From NCBI GenBank assembly GCA_052387905.1, contig JBQTIR010000044.1:1-35881 (forward strand): a stretch of DNA of 35,881 nt, given 5' to 3'. This DNA is from JBQTII01 sp052387905 (GTDB lineage: Bacteria > Actinomycetota > Actinomycetes > Sporichthyales > Sporichthyaceae). Positions 1-6,802 of this stretch are shown here, in pieces. Within the stretch, counting starts at the first letter, position 1. Every line of letters starts with the position of its first letter. Under the pieces are notes generated by a model, which worked only from the letters and a program-made list of their open reading frames with translations, was not told the DNA's origin and ran no database searches. The translations under genes and the position numbers were made by a program.

Positions 1-34
1 CGCCGCTGCGTGGTATTACCAACACGCAGCGGCG
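1..34. terminator. 12-bp hairpin at the left edge
   Basis: Bases 1-12 and 23-34 are perfect reverse complements around a 10-nt loop. There is no clear T-tract on either strand, so this may be a weak terminator for the leftward transcript or a structural repeat. It may extend beyond the window edge. Confidence 0.4.
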
Positions 35-282
35 GTGCAGCGTACGCGGTGGTTTCTAGACCAGCAGTTTCCCCGCGACCAAAATACCCGCCACCCGCAG
101 GTGCCCGGTTGCCGCGGCGCACACCCCCCCCACCCCGCGCCGTGGCTTGCATGCACGCCCTCCCCGCGGCGGTGCTGCGTCCGCGGTGGTAGCTAGCGCA
201 GCTGTTGCCGCTCGACCTTCATCGCGGCCTCGCGCAGGTGCCGGGTTCCGTCGGCGCACTCCGCCCGCACCTTCTCGGTGAC
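28..282. repeat. Degenerate tandem duplication (offset 137 bp) of a gene 3' end
   Basis: Bases 28-53 match 165-190 at 23 of 26 positions, and 53-122 match 190-259 at about 50 of 70 positions without gaps. Weak similarity continues to about 146/282. The right copy holds the last codons and stop of the leftward gene at 193-597. The left copy keeps an aligned TAG stop and residues C-A-x-x-T-x-H-L-R in the same frame. The left copy therefore looks like a decayed fragment of a tandem duplicate of that gene's end. Confidence 0.6.
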
Positions 283-597
283 CGCCAGCCAGGCGGCGTA
301 GAAGCCGTCGTCGAATTCCTCGATGACCTGGTAGGTCCAGCGGCCCTCGAGCACGTCGGCCCCGAAGATCCGGGAGCGGACCTCGGTGACCAGGTCCGCC
401 CGACCGGCCGCCTCCAACTCCTCGATCACCTGATCGAGCATTCCGTCGGCGTGGCCGATGAGCTGATGCAGGGAGTACAGGTGCCCCCGGGCCCGCTCGA
501 TGTATTCCAGTGCCTCACCGAGGTGGTGCGCGGCCAGCACGTCGGGGCCGGGGTGCAGCCCGCGCCTGACCTCGGCGGAGACCTCCGCGGTGCTCAT
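193..597 (-). CDS. Small conserved actinobacterial protein of unknown function, coupled to catalase
   Basis: This encodes 134 residues. Its ATG overlaps the catalase stop in an ATGA arrangement, so I chose that start over a longer upstream one, and translation is probably coupled to catalase. The protein is soluble, mostly helical and charged, with no signal peptide or membrane segment. A His-rich stretch (AHHLGEALEYIERARGHLY, then LHQLIGHADG) is followed by EGRWTYQVIEEFDDGFY near residue 85-100. I recall similar proteins of about 130 residues in actinobacteria but no assigned function. Its place behind a catalase suggests a role in oxidative stress, which is inference. A decayed copy of its 3' end lies just downstream. 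Confidence 0.75.
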   Translation of the reverse strand: MSTAEVSAEVRRGLHPGPDVLAAHHLGEALEYIERARGHLYSLHQLIGHADGMLDQVIEELEAAGRADLVTEVRSRIFGADVLEGRWTYQVIEEFDDGFYAAWLAVTEKVRAECADGTRHLREAAMKVERQQLR

Positions 598-2822
598 GCG
601 GCGCTCACCGGCGCGAAGCGTTCCCACACCCGATGCGCGCCCAGCAGGACGATGAGCTGCTCGAGCGCGCCGTCCGCGGACTCCGCGATGACCACCCCGG
701 CGTCGCCGTCACCGAGGCCACATTCGGCCAGGGCCTCGGCGTCGACTCCCACCGCGGCGATGGCCTTGCAGTGCCGGAAGGCCTCGGCCACCAGCGTCCC
801 CACCCGCGGGTCCACCGCGGGGGCCGAGCCGGCGCGGGCGGGCGGGGCGTCCGGGGCCGGCGGGGTGGCCCCGAGCAGCAGGACCGCGTCGAACTCCACA
901 CTCCTGGTGGTGGCGTAGGTGCGCTGGACGTCGAGCTTGGCGCCACTGCCCTTGCCCAGCTTGCCGCCGTGCGGCGCCACGATCAGCGGCGTCAGACCGG
1001 CGGCCAGCGCCTGCTCGCGAGCCACCGTCAGATCCGCGAGCGCGGCGTCGGCTCCGACCACGATGGCCACCGTTCGCCCGAGCACCGGCCACGTCGTGCC
1101 GACCTGCGACAGGGCTGCGCTCAGGGTCTGCACCGTCAGCGGCTCGGTGGCTTTGGGGGCCGGCAGCCCCAGCCCCGCAGCGACCTCGGCGCACAACCGT
1201 TCGTCGATGTTGGCCAGGGTGGTGAGCACCCGCTCCTTGATCGCCTGCTCGTAGACCTTGCCCAGTTCGAAGGTGTAAGCGGCGATCACGTGATCCTGCT
1301 CCACCGGGGTGAGGCTGGCGAAGAACATCCGCGGCTGGCTGTAGTGATCGTCGAACGACGCGGGCTTCTCCCGCCCGAGGACGCCCTCGCCGATCGTGCG
1401 CATCACCTCGGTCAGCGCACCGGCGACGCTGCCATTGGCGCCATTGGCGGTGAACGGGCACCCGCCGTCGAGCGAGTTCGGCTTGTACGGCGCGATTCCA
1501 CCGAAGACGGCCTCCTGATGGAAGCCGTCGCGGTGCATGCTGTTGACCGGTACGTGCGGGCGGTTGATCGGGATCTTGTCGAAATTCGGCCCGCCCAGGC
1601 GGGTCAGCTGGGTGTCCAGGTAGGAGAAGTTGCGCGCCGCCAACATCGGGTCATCACCGTGGTCGATGCCCGGGACCAGGTGCGCGGTGCAGAACGCCAC
1701 CTGCTCGACCTCAGCGAAGAAGTTCGTCGGGTTGGCGTTGAGCGTGAGCAGCCCGATCGGCTGCACCGGGGCGAGCTCCTCGGGAACGAACTTGGTGACG
1801 TCGAGCAGGTCGATCCCCTCGAACATCTGCTCAGGGGTGTCCTCGAAGGCCTGGATACCGAGTTCCCACTGCGGGAACGCCCCGGCCTCGATCGCGTCGT
1901 AGAGATCGCGACGGTGGAAGTCCGGGTCGATCCCGCTCAGCAGCTGCGCCTCCTCCCACATCAGGGAGTGCACGCCCGCCTTCGGCTTCCAGTGGAACTT
2001 CACCAGGGTGCTCGAGCCGTCAGCGGCGACCAGGCGGAAGGTGTGGACCCCGAAGCCCTCCATGGTCCGCAGGGAGCGCGGGATACCGCGGTCGGACATG
2101 TTCCACAGCGTGTGGTGGGTGGCCTCGGTGTGCAGCGAGACGAAATCCCAGAACGTGTCGTGCGCGCTTTGGGCCTGGGGGATCTCCCGGGACGGGTGCG
2201 GCTTGGCGGCGTGCACGACGTCGGGAAACTTGATGCCATCCTGGATGAAGAACACCGGGATGTTGTTGCCGACCAGGTCCCAGTTGCCTTCGTCGGTGTA
2301 GAACTTCACCGCGAAGCCGCGGGTGTCGCGCACAGTGTCGGCCGATCCCCGCGAGCCGAGCACGGTGGAGAAACGTACGAACACCGGGGTTTCGACACCG
2401 TCGGCGAGAACCCGGGCACAGCTCATCGCCGCAGCGGTCCCGTAGGAGACGAACGTGCCGTGCGCCCCCACTCCCCGGGCATGAACGACCCGCTCGGGGA
2501 TGCGCTCGTGATCGAAATGCATGATCTTCTCGCGCAAGTGATGGTCATTCAGAACCGTCGGCCCACGCGGTCCCACCCGCAGCGAATGGTCGGTGTTGCG
2601 CAGCCGGACCCCGTTGGCCGTGGTCAGGAAGGTCCCCTGCTGGGATGCCCAGGTGGGCGGCAGGTCCGCGTCGTTGCCGGTGGGTGAGACGGGCCTGGGG
2701 CTGCGCTGGTCCGGCTTGGGCGGCGGTGGGGTGCGCGGGGTGGTCGGTTCGGCCACCGCGACCGCCTCCGAGCCGGGAACGCCAGGGGCGGCGGGGTCTT
2801 GGGGCGGGGTCTTGGTGGGCAT
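594..2822 (-). CDS. katE: Large-subunit monofunctional catalase (clade 2, HPII/KatE type)
   Basis: This haem catalase converts hydrogen peroxide to water and oxygen in the cytoplasm. At 742 residues it has the large-subunit length. A Pro-rich N-terminal arm (1-50) leads into the catalase core with distal His114 (RVVHARG), the Asn pair at 186-187 (VGNNIPVFFIQD) and the proximal haem-ligand Tyr401 (RNFSYLDT). A C-terminal flavodoxin/GATase-like domain starts near residue 590 (VAIVVGADAALADL). All core residues are present, so it should be active. A GGAGG ribosome site precedes the ATG by 4 nt. The downstream 134-residue gene overlaps its stop. A GGGTAG-type stress promoter can be read 46 bases upstream. 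The neighbouring hemerythrin and the broken FAD/Rieske gene fit a redox-stress locus. Confidence 0.95.
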   Translation of the reverse strand: MPTKTPPQDPAAPGVPGSEAVAVAEPTTPRTPPPPKPDQRSPRPVSPTGNDADLPPTWASQQGTFLTTANGVRLRNTDHSLRVGPRGPTVLNDHHLREKIMHFDHERIPERVVHARGVGAHGTFVSYGTAAAMSCARVLADGVETPVFVRFSTVLGSRGSADTVRDTRGFAVKFYTDEGNWDLVGNNIPVFFIQDGIKFPDVVHAAKPHPSREIPQAQSAHDTFWDFVSLHTEATHHTLWNMSDRGIPRSLRTMEGFGVHTFRLVAADGSSTLVKFHWKPKAGVHSLMWEEAQLLSGIDPDFHRRDLYDAIEAGAFPQWELGIQAFEDTPEQMFEGIDLLDVTKFVPEELAPVQPIGLLTLNANPTNFFAEVEQVAFCTAHLVPGIDHGDDPMLAARNFSYLDTQLTRLGGPNFDKIPINRPHVPVNSMHRDGFHQEAVFGGIAPYKPNSLDGGCPFTANGANGSVAGALTEVMRTIGEGVLGREKPASFDDHYSQPRMFFASLTPVEQDHVIAAYTFELGKVYEQAIKERVLTTLANIDERLCAEVAAGLGLPAPKATEPLTVQTLSAALSQVGTTWPVLGRTVAIVVGADAALADLTVAREQALAAGLTPLIVAPHGGKLGKGSGAKLDVQRTYATTRSVEFDAVLLLGATPPAPDAPPARAGSAPAVDPRVGTLVAEAFRHCKAIAAVGVDAEALAECGLGDGDAGVVIAESADGALEQLIVLLGAHRVWERFAPVSAA

Positions 2823-2867
2823 GGAACCTCCGAGGAAGATGCGCAGCGGGTCGGGATCAACCCCGTC

Positions 2868-2894
2868 CTACCCGCGCCCTGACGCCCTATCACC
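2868..2894 (-). promoter_or_regulatory. Possible SigB/SigF-type promoter of the catalase gene
   Basis: On the minus strand, GGTGAT is followed by 15 nt and then GGGTAG (2873-2868), about 46 bases before the catalase ATG. The -10 matches the stress-sigma type. The -35 (TGAT) departs from GNNT, so this is weaker than the other sites in the window. Confidence 0.45.
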
Positions 2895-2903
2895 GCAGCG
2901 GAA

Positions 2904-3874
2904 TCAAATTTCCTCGCGCGCCAGCGGGGAGACCGCCGGGCCTTCCAGCACCTCCCCGTCCACCCCGAAGCGTGAGCCGTGGCAGGGGCAGTCCCAACTG
3001 ATGTCCGCGGCGTTGAATCGCAGCAGGCACCCCAGATGGGTGCAGCGGTTGGACACCGCATGCAGGGTGTCGGCGCCGTCGCGGTACACCCCGATACGCC
3101 GGTGTCCCCGGCGCAGGACGGCGGCGTGCCCGGCGGGCAATTCGGCCACCGAGTCCAGGTCTGCGGGGCGCAGCCGGTCACCGACGAGGTCGAGTGCGAC
3201 CTTGCCGACGAGCTGGGCGAGGCACTGATCCGGGAATCGGGCGTGGTCAGGGTCCAGCGCCCGCCGCCGGCGACGGAGTGCACGCGGGTGTGCTCGTGGA
3301 TCCGCGCCCCGGCGGCTTCGGCGGCGTTCGCCAGGGCGCGGACGTAATGGACGGGGTGCAGCGTCAGCTGATCGTGCAGGACGGCCGCCGACCGGCAGGG
3401 CAACGGGGCATCGACCTCCGCGGCGGCGCGGACGTCGAGCCCCGCTGCTTTCGCCGCCGCTAACTCCCGCTCGATGAGGGCAAGATCGGAGGGAGACGAG
3501 GCGACGGTGGCTGCAGGCCGCCGGGACAGGGCGCAATCGGGCGCGTGCTGCTGCGCCAGGCGGGCAACGAGGTCGACTCCGGCGACGGAGGCCCGCGCGT
3601 ATGCCGCCGCGGTCGAGGGTCCGTGACGCTTCGTCAGCTCAGAGTACATCGTCCCCTGCAGCGCGGACACCTTCGCAGTGTTGGCCCCGCTGGTGCCCGA
3701 GGCCACCGTCCCTGCCTCGCACACCACGACGTCGAGGCCGGACTCGGCCAGTAACAGCGCCGCCGTCACTCCCGTGATCCCGGCCCCGATCACCGCCACG
3801 TCCGCCCGCAGGTCGCCGATCGCCGGAGCACGGGCAGGCGGATCCTCGGTGAGCCAGGGACTCTGCGCCGTCAT
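2904..3874 (-). pseudogene. FAD-dependent oxidoreductase with C-terminal Rieske domain, broken by an internal deletion
   Basis: The N-terminal part (3874 to about 3235) has the dinucleotide fold of DAO-family FAD oxidoreductases (VIGAGITGVTAALLLAESG, then E and SGTSGANTAK). It breaks off after residue ~218. The Rieske part follows in another frame (about 3230 to 2904), with linker VGDRLRPADLDSVAELPAG and ligands C-T-H-L-G-C and C-P-C-H for a 2Fe-2S cluster. Intact family members are about 500 residues and have roughly 150-190 more residues between these parts, including the C-terminal half of the FAD domain. I infer an out-of-frame deletion of some 450-570 bp, so no working enzyme is made. 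The ATG sits 9 nt after a GGGTAA hexamer, suggesting a leaderless mRNA. Confidence 0.85.
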
Positions 3875-3883
3875 GGCGCGGCA

Positions 3884-3908
3884 TTACCCGCGCCGCAGGG
3901 GCTCATGC
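3884..3908 (-). promoter_or_regulatory. SigB/SigF-type promoter (GCAT-N15-GGGTAA), leaderless start
   Basis: On the minus strand GCAT (3908-3905) is separated by 15 nt from GGGTAA (3889-3884). The ATG of the FAD/Rieske pseudogene follows after 9 nt, leaving almost no 5' leader. It lies back to back with the cinA promoter. Confidence 0.55.
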
Positions 3909-3911
3909 CAC

Positions 3912-3936
3912 GTTTTCCCGCTGGCGTCAGGGGTAT
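3912..3936 (+). promoter_or_regulatory. SigB/SigF-type promoter (GTTT-N15-GGGTAT) of the cinA-like gene
   Basis: GTTT at 3912-3915 and GGGTAT at 3931-3936 with a 15-nt spacer are a near-perfect match to the actinobacterial general-stress sigma consensus. The ATG at 3985 is 49 bases beyond the -10, with an AGAAGGTG ribosome site in between. Confidence 0.7.
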
Positions 3937-3984
3937 CAGCGATTGACCACGGCCTGTGGGCCTTCCGACGGCAGAAGGTGCGCC

Positions 3985-4507
3985 ATGAGCATGACCTCCG
4001 AACGCGTGGACGTCAGCGCTGCCCTTGCCCACTCGATCGGGCGCCGCGCGAGCGATCTCGGAGTACGGGTCGCCGTCGCCGAGTCCCTCACCGGCGGGAT
4101 GGTCTCTTCTGCCCTGGCCCAAGCCAGCGAGGCCTCGCAGTGGTACGCGGGCGGCATCGTGGCCTACGGATCCGACATCAAGCACGGCCTGCTGGGTGTC
4201 CCGGGCGCGACCGTCGTGTGCTCCGAGGCCGCCCGCGCCATGGCCTCGGCGACGTCCCGACTCCTGGATGCGGAGTTCACGGTCGCTCACCGGGGTCGGC
4301 GGGCCGGACTCGCAGGATGGCGTTCCCCCGGGGACGGTCTACCTCGCCGTCGCGGCGCCGAGTGGCTGCACCGACCACCGCCTCGAACTCACCGGCGATC
4401 CCGAGCGCGTCTGTACGCAGGCATCCTGGAGCGCCCTGGCAGCGTTGGATCACGCCCTGGAGCGCACCCAGTCGTTGCCCGCGCATGAGCGGCCCGGGCC
4501 GCGATAA
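3985..4507 (+). pseudogene. pncC: CinA C-terminal-type nicotinamide-nucleotide amidase, frameshifted
   Basis: The family deamidates nicotinamide mononucleotide to nicotinate mononucleotide in pyridine-nucleotide salvage. The first part shows VAVAESLTGGMVSSAL and YAGGIVAYGSDIKHGLLGV, both typical of CinA-C. At about 4282-4291 the frame breaks just before the TGVGGPD motif. The rest (TGVGGPDSQDGVPPGTVYLA through ALDHALERT) continues in another frame to the TAA at 4505-4507. The expected V-A-V-T-G would need two more bases here, so a 2-nt loss or a sequencing error explains it. The start is set by AGAAGGTG, 4 nt before the ATG. It runs divergently from the FAD/Rieske pseudogene and both have stress promoters. 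Confidence 0.85.
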
Positions 4508-4549
4508 TCGCCGGCCCGGGCCCCCGCAGCTCAGGGCACGGGGAACAGC

Positions 4550-5050
4550 TCAGGAGACCAGCGCGTCGATCGCCTTCTTGAGGGCACTCGGCTGCGCGGG
4601 GTGCCGGGGAGCGTGCGGGCGCATCTCGATCATCTGCGCACCGATCTCGGCGAGCGCCTTACGGCCGAGGGCTTCGCGGACCTCGGGGAACCAGTTCTCT
4701 TCTTCTTCGGAGATGTGATGCTCCACGCTCTCGATCAGCACCGTGGTCTTGGCGACGAAGCGTTCGTCCGTCGGGCGCATGGACGCCAACTCCATGCACA
4801 GCACATCGGCGACGTGGTGCTCCTCGAAGGACTCCAGGATGTCGGACTCGACCGCCGGGACGAGTTCGCGCACCCGCGGATACATGCACTCGTTCTCCAG
4901 GTAGGTGTGCACGGTGAGCAGCTCGAGAATTTTGGAGACCAGGTCACCCTTGGTGACGGTGGCGTTCTCCCCCGCCGCCTCGAACTCGCGGAACAGGCGC
5001 CGGATCTGCTTGTGGTCCTCGCGCAGGATGACGATGGCGTCGGTGGACAT
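4550..5050 (-). CDS. Hemerythrin-like HHE-domain protein
   Basis: This 166-residue protein is a four-helix-bundle hemerythrin-like protein, a family that binds a diiron centre and senses or handles oxygen, NO or peroxide. Likely ligands are seen in order: H14 (LREDHKQI), H48 and E52 (LTVHTYLENECMYP), H77-H78 (FEEHHVADVL) and H111-H112 with E (VEHHISEEEENWFPEV). The C-terminal HAPRHPAQP tail is unstructured. The ATG at 5050 is preceded by GGAG, and longer upstream starts lack similarity. It converges on the broken cinA gene and diverges from the DUF5709 gene. Its promoter region carries GCAT-N15-GGGCAG, so it probably belongs to the stress-sigma regulon. Confidence 0.85.
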   Translation of the reverse strand: MSTDAIVILREDHKQIRRLFREFEAAGENATVTKGDLVSKILELLTVHTYLENECMYPRVRELVPAVESDILESFEEHHVADVLCMELASMRPTDERFVAKTTVLIESVEHHISEEEENWFPEVREALGRKALAEIGAQMIEMRPHAPRHPAQPSALKKAIDALVS

Positions 5051-5099
5051 GAAGTGCTCCAATCCTCGGGGGCGCGGGCGGTGCGCCGTCGCCTCGACA

Positions 5100-5124
5100 C
5101 TGCCCACCGCGGCGAAGCCCATGC
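5100..5124 (-). promoter_or_regulatory. Possible SigB/SigF-type promoter (GCAT-N15-GGGCAG) of the hemerythrin gene
   Basis: On the minus strand GCAT (5124-5121) and GGGCAG (5105-5100) are 15 nt apart, with the hemerythrin ATG 50 bases beyond the -10. It diverges from the DUF5709 promoter 12 bp away. Confidence 0.5.
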
Positions 5125-5136
5125 CGGTTCTGCCAG

Positions 5137-5160
5137 GTGTGGACGAGCGAGCACGGGTAG
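5137..5160 (+). promoter_or_regulatory. SigB/SigF-type promoter (GTGT-N14-GGGTAG), leaderless start
   Basis: GTGT (5137-5140) and GGGTAG (5155-5160) are spaced by 14 nt. The ATG at 5170 follows the -10 by exactly 9 nt, so the transcript probably begins at or just before the start codon. Confidence 0.6.
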
Positions 5161-5169
5161 AGCCCGGTG

Positions 5170-5625
5170 ATGACGACGATGAGCGACGACGGCGAGCACC
5201 TGCACGGCTACAGCATCGACACCGAGGACCAGCCGCAATCGACCGGTGACAGCACCGCGGACGACCGGGGCCTGCCCGAGCCACTCGATGAGGGGTACTC
5301 CCCGCCGGAACGGTGGTCGACGGCCCAGGGCTTCGGCAACACCGAGTGGGAGGCCGACCAGGGAGACTCCCTGGACCACCGACTGGCCCAGGAGGTGCCG
5401 GATTCCCCGGCGCCCGCGGTGGGCGAGATGGTCGGCGGCGAGGTCGGCACGGCGCGCGCCGGCCGCCTGGTGGAGGACGACGAGGGCGCCCGCACCGACA
5501 CCGACCCCGAGTTGTACGCCACCGACGTCGGCATCGACGGCGCCGGTGCTTCCGCCGAAGAGGCCGCCATGCACGTCATCGACGATCCGGATTTTGCCGA
5601 CCCCGACGAAGGGACCCCATCATGA
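5170..5625 (+). CDS. DUF5709 family protein
   Basis: This acidic, soluble protein of about 151 residues has no known activity. The DUF5709 signature is clear: LDEGYSPPERWSTAQGFG, then SLDHRLAQEVPD, RAGRLVEDDEGARTDTD and TDVGIDGAGASAEEAAMHV. The family is restricted to actinobacteria as far as I know. In-frame starts exist at GTG 5167, ATG 5170 and ATG 5179. I chose 5170 because it lies 9 nt after the -10, as in two other genes of the window, and no ribosome site is convincing. Its stop overlaps the next gene (ATGA), so the two are co-translated. Its function is unknown, and a stress role is suggested only by the promoter and neighbours. Confidence 0.85.
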   Translation: MTTMSDDGEHLHGYSIDTEDQPQSTGDSTADDRGLPEPLDEGYSPPERWSTAQGFGNTEWEADQGDSLDHRLAQEVPDSPAPAVGEMVGGEVGTARAGRLVEDDEGARTDTDPELYATDVGIDGAGASAEEAAMHVIDDPDFADPDEGTPS

Positions 5626-5990
5626 GCGACGAACGCACCGGTGAGCTGGCCCGAGACAACCACGGACACACCCTGCCCGGCGGCGCGGTTCCCACCGGTC
5701 CGCTGCCGGATTCGGCCGTCGACCAGGGTCTGGCGGCACTGCCGGGGTGGGAGCGCCGCGATCATCTGTTGGTGCGTCAGGTCCGCGTTCCGGCCGACAG
5801 CCGCGACGGCCTGCGTGAAGGCGTGCAGGACGCCGTGGGCGACCCCGCCCGGGTCGCGTTCACCGAGGACTCCGAGGCTCTCTCGATCCGCCTGGGCCGC
5901 GACCACGCCGTCACCGCGGCCGACCTGGAAGCGGCGGCCCGCGTCGACGCCGTGCTCAGCGGCTCGGGACGTGACACCGGGACCGCGTGA
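5622..5990 (+). CDS. Pterin-4a-carbinolamine dehydratase-like protein, active-site motif missing
   Basis: This 122-residue protein has a disordered N-terminus (1-38) and then a region resembling 4a-hydroxytetrahydrobiopterin dehydratase: LAALPGWERRDHLLVRQV, a central helix, the strand SEALSIRLG, and VTAADLEAAARVDAVL. The family's conserved H-H-P-D motif, which carries the catalytic histidines, should sit near residue 78 but reads D-P-A-R. The protein is therefore probably not an active dehydratase. It may have a structural or binding role, as in the DCoH function of the family, but that is inference. It overlaps DUF5709 by 4 bp. The family call rests on pattern alone. Confidence 0.6.
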   Translation: MSDERTGELARDNHGHTLPGGAVPTGPLPDSAVDQGLAALPGWERRDHLLVRQVRVPADSRDGLREGVQDAVGDPARVAFTEDSEALSIRLGRDHAVTAADLEAAARVDAVLSGSGRDTGTA

Positions 5991-6055
5991 GCAAGATTCA
6001 ACGCCGCACGGGCCTGCCATGCCCCGTCGCCGAGGGCAGAAACCCGCCGGGCGAA

Positions 6056-6071
6056 GCGGGGCTAGGCCCGC
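6056..6071 (+). terminator. Weak hairpin in the 136-bp gap before the flavodoxin-type gene
   Basis: GCGGG and CCCGC pair around a 6-nt loop, followed by GC-rich sequence without T residues. It could attenuate read-through from the DUF5709 pair. I see no other convincing signal in 5991-6110. Confidence 0.25.
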
Positions 6072-6126
6072 CGCAGCGGGGAAGCACCCCTGACAAGTCC
6101 TCCGCCCCTCAGGAAAGCAGGCCCGC

Positions 6127-6738
6127 ATGCCTACCCCGCTGACCGCCGTCGCCCTTGTCTGTTCGCTCAAGAAGTCCCCCGCGAGATCCAGCTCGGAGAA
6201 GCTGGCGCGCGAGATCCTGGACGCCCTGGCCGATCACGAGGTCAGCGGCGAGGTGATCCGGGTCGCGGACGCCGGCGTCGCGTTCGGGGTCAGCACCGAC
6301 GAGGGCGACGGAGACGGGTGGCCCGCGATCCGGACCAAGATCGTGGCCGCCGACATCCTGGTGTTGGCGCTGCCGATCTGGATGGGCCAGCCGTCCTCGG
6401 TGGCCAAGATGGTGCTCGAACGCCTGGACGCCGAACTGTCCGAGACCGACGACGCCGGCCGCCCGAGCATGTACGGCAAGGTTGCCGTGGTGGGCGTGGT
6501 GGGCAACGAGGACGGCGCGCACCACAGCATCGCGGAGGTCCTGCAGGCCCTCAACGACGTCGGGTTCACCGCGGCGGCAGCGGCCGGCACCTACTGGGTC
6601 GGTGAGGCGATGCACAAGACCGACTACCACGACGTCGGCCCCCGGCCGGAGACGACCGGCGCCGCGACCACGTCGGCCGCCGCCAACGCCGCACACCTGG
6701 CCCGGCTGCTGAACGGGGCTCCTTACCCCAAGTCCTGA
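6127..6738 (+). CDS. Flavodoxin-fold NAD(P)H-dependent FMN reductase family protein
   Basis: This 203-residue cytoplasmic flavoprotein probably transfers electrons from NAD(P)H to quinones or other acceptors. The flavodoxin fold shows at VALVCSLKKSPARSSSEKLA (phosphate-binding loop with Ser), AADILVLALPIWMGQPSSVAK (the flavin-contact loop typical of the family), VAVVGVVGNEDGAHHSI, and the late G-T-Y-W-V-G strand. AGGAAAG precedes the ATG by 9 nt. It lies after the DUF5709/pterin pair on the same strand but 136 bp away. No SigB-type site fits well, as a GGGCAG at 6034 lacks a correctly spaced -35. The electron acceptor cannot be told from sequence. Confidence 0.85.
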   Translation: MPTPLTAVALVCSLKKSPARSSSEKLAREILDALADHEVSGEVIRVADAGVAFGVSTDEGDGDGWPAIRTKIVAADILVLALPIWMGQPSSVAKMVLERLDAELSETDDAGRPSMYGKVAVVGVVGNEDGAHHSIAEVLQALNDVGFTAAAAAGTYWVGEAMHKTDYHDVGPRPETTGAATTSAAANAAHLARLLNGAPYPKS

Positions 6739-6802
6739 GCTTTACACTTGCCCCGACCTCACCAGGGAGCGATCGCTCACAGGTTCTCGACCTCGGGGAC
6801 GC

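Noticed and set aside
6034..6039. GGGCAG as a stress-sigma -10 for the flavodoxin-type gene
   Set aside because: No GNNT at 14-16 nt upstream; nearest fits are at 13 or 18 nt.
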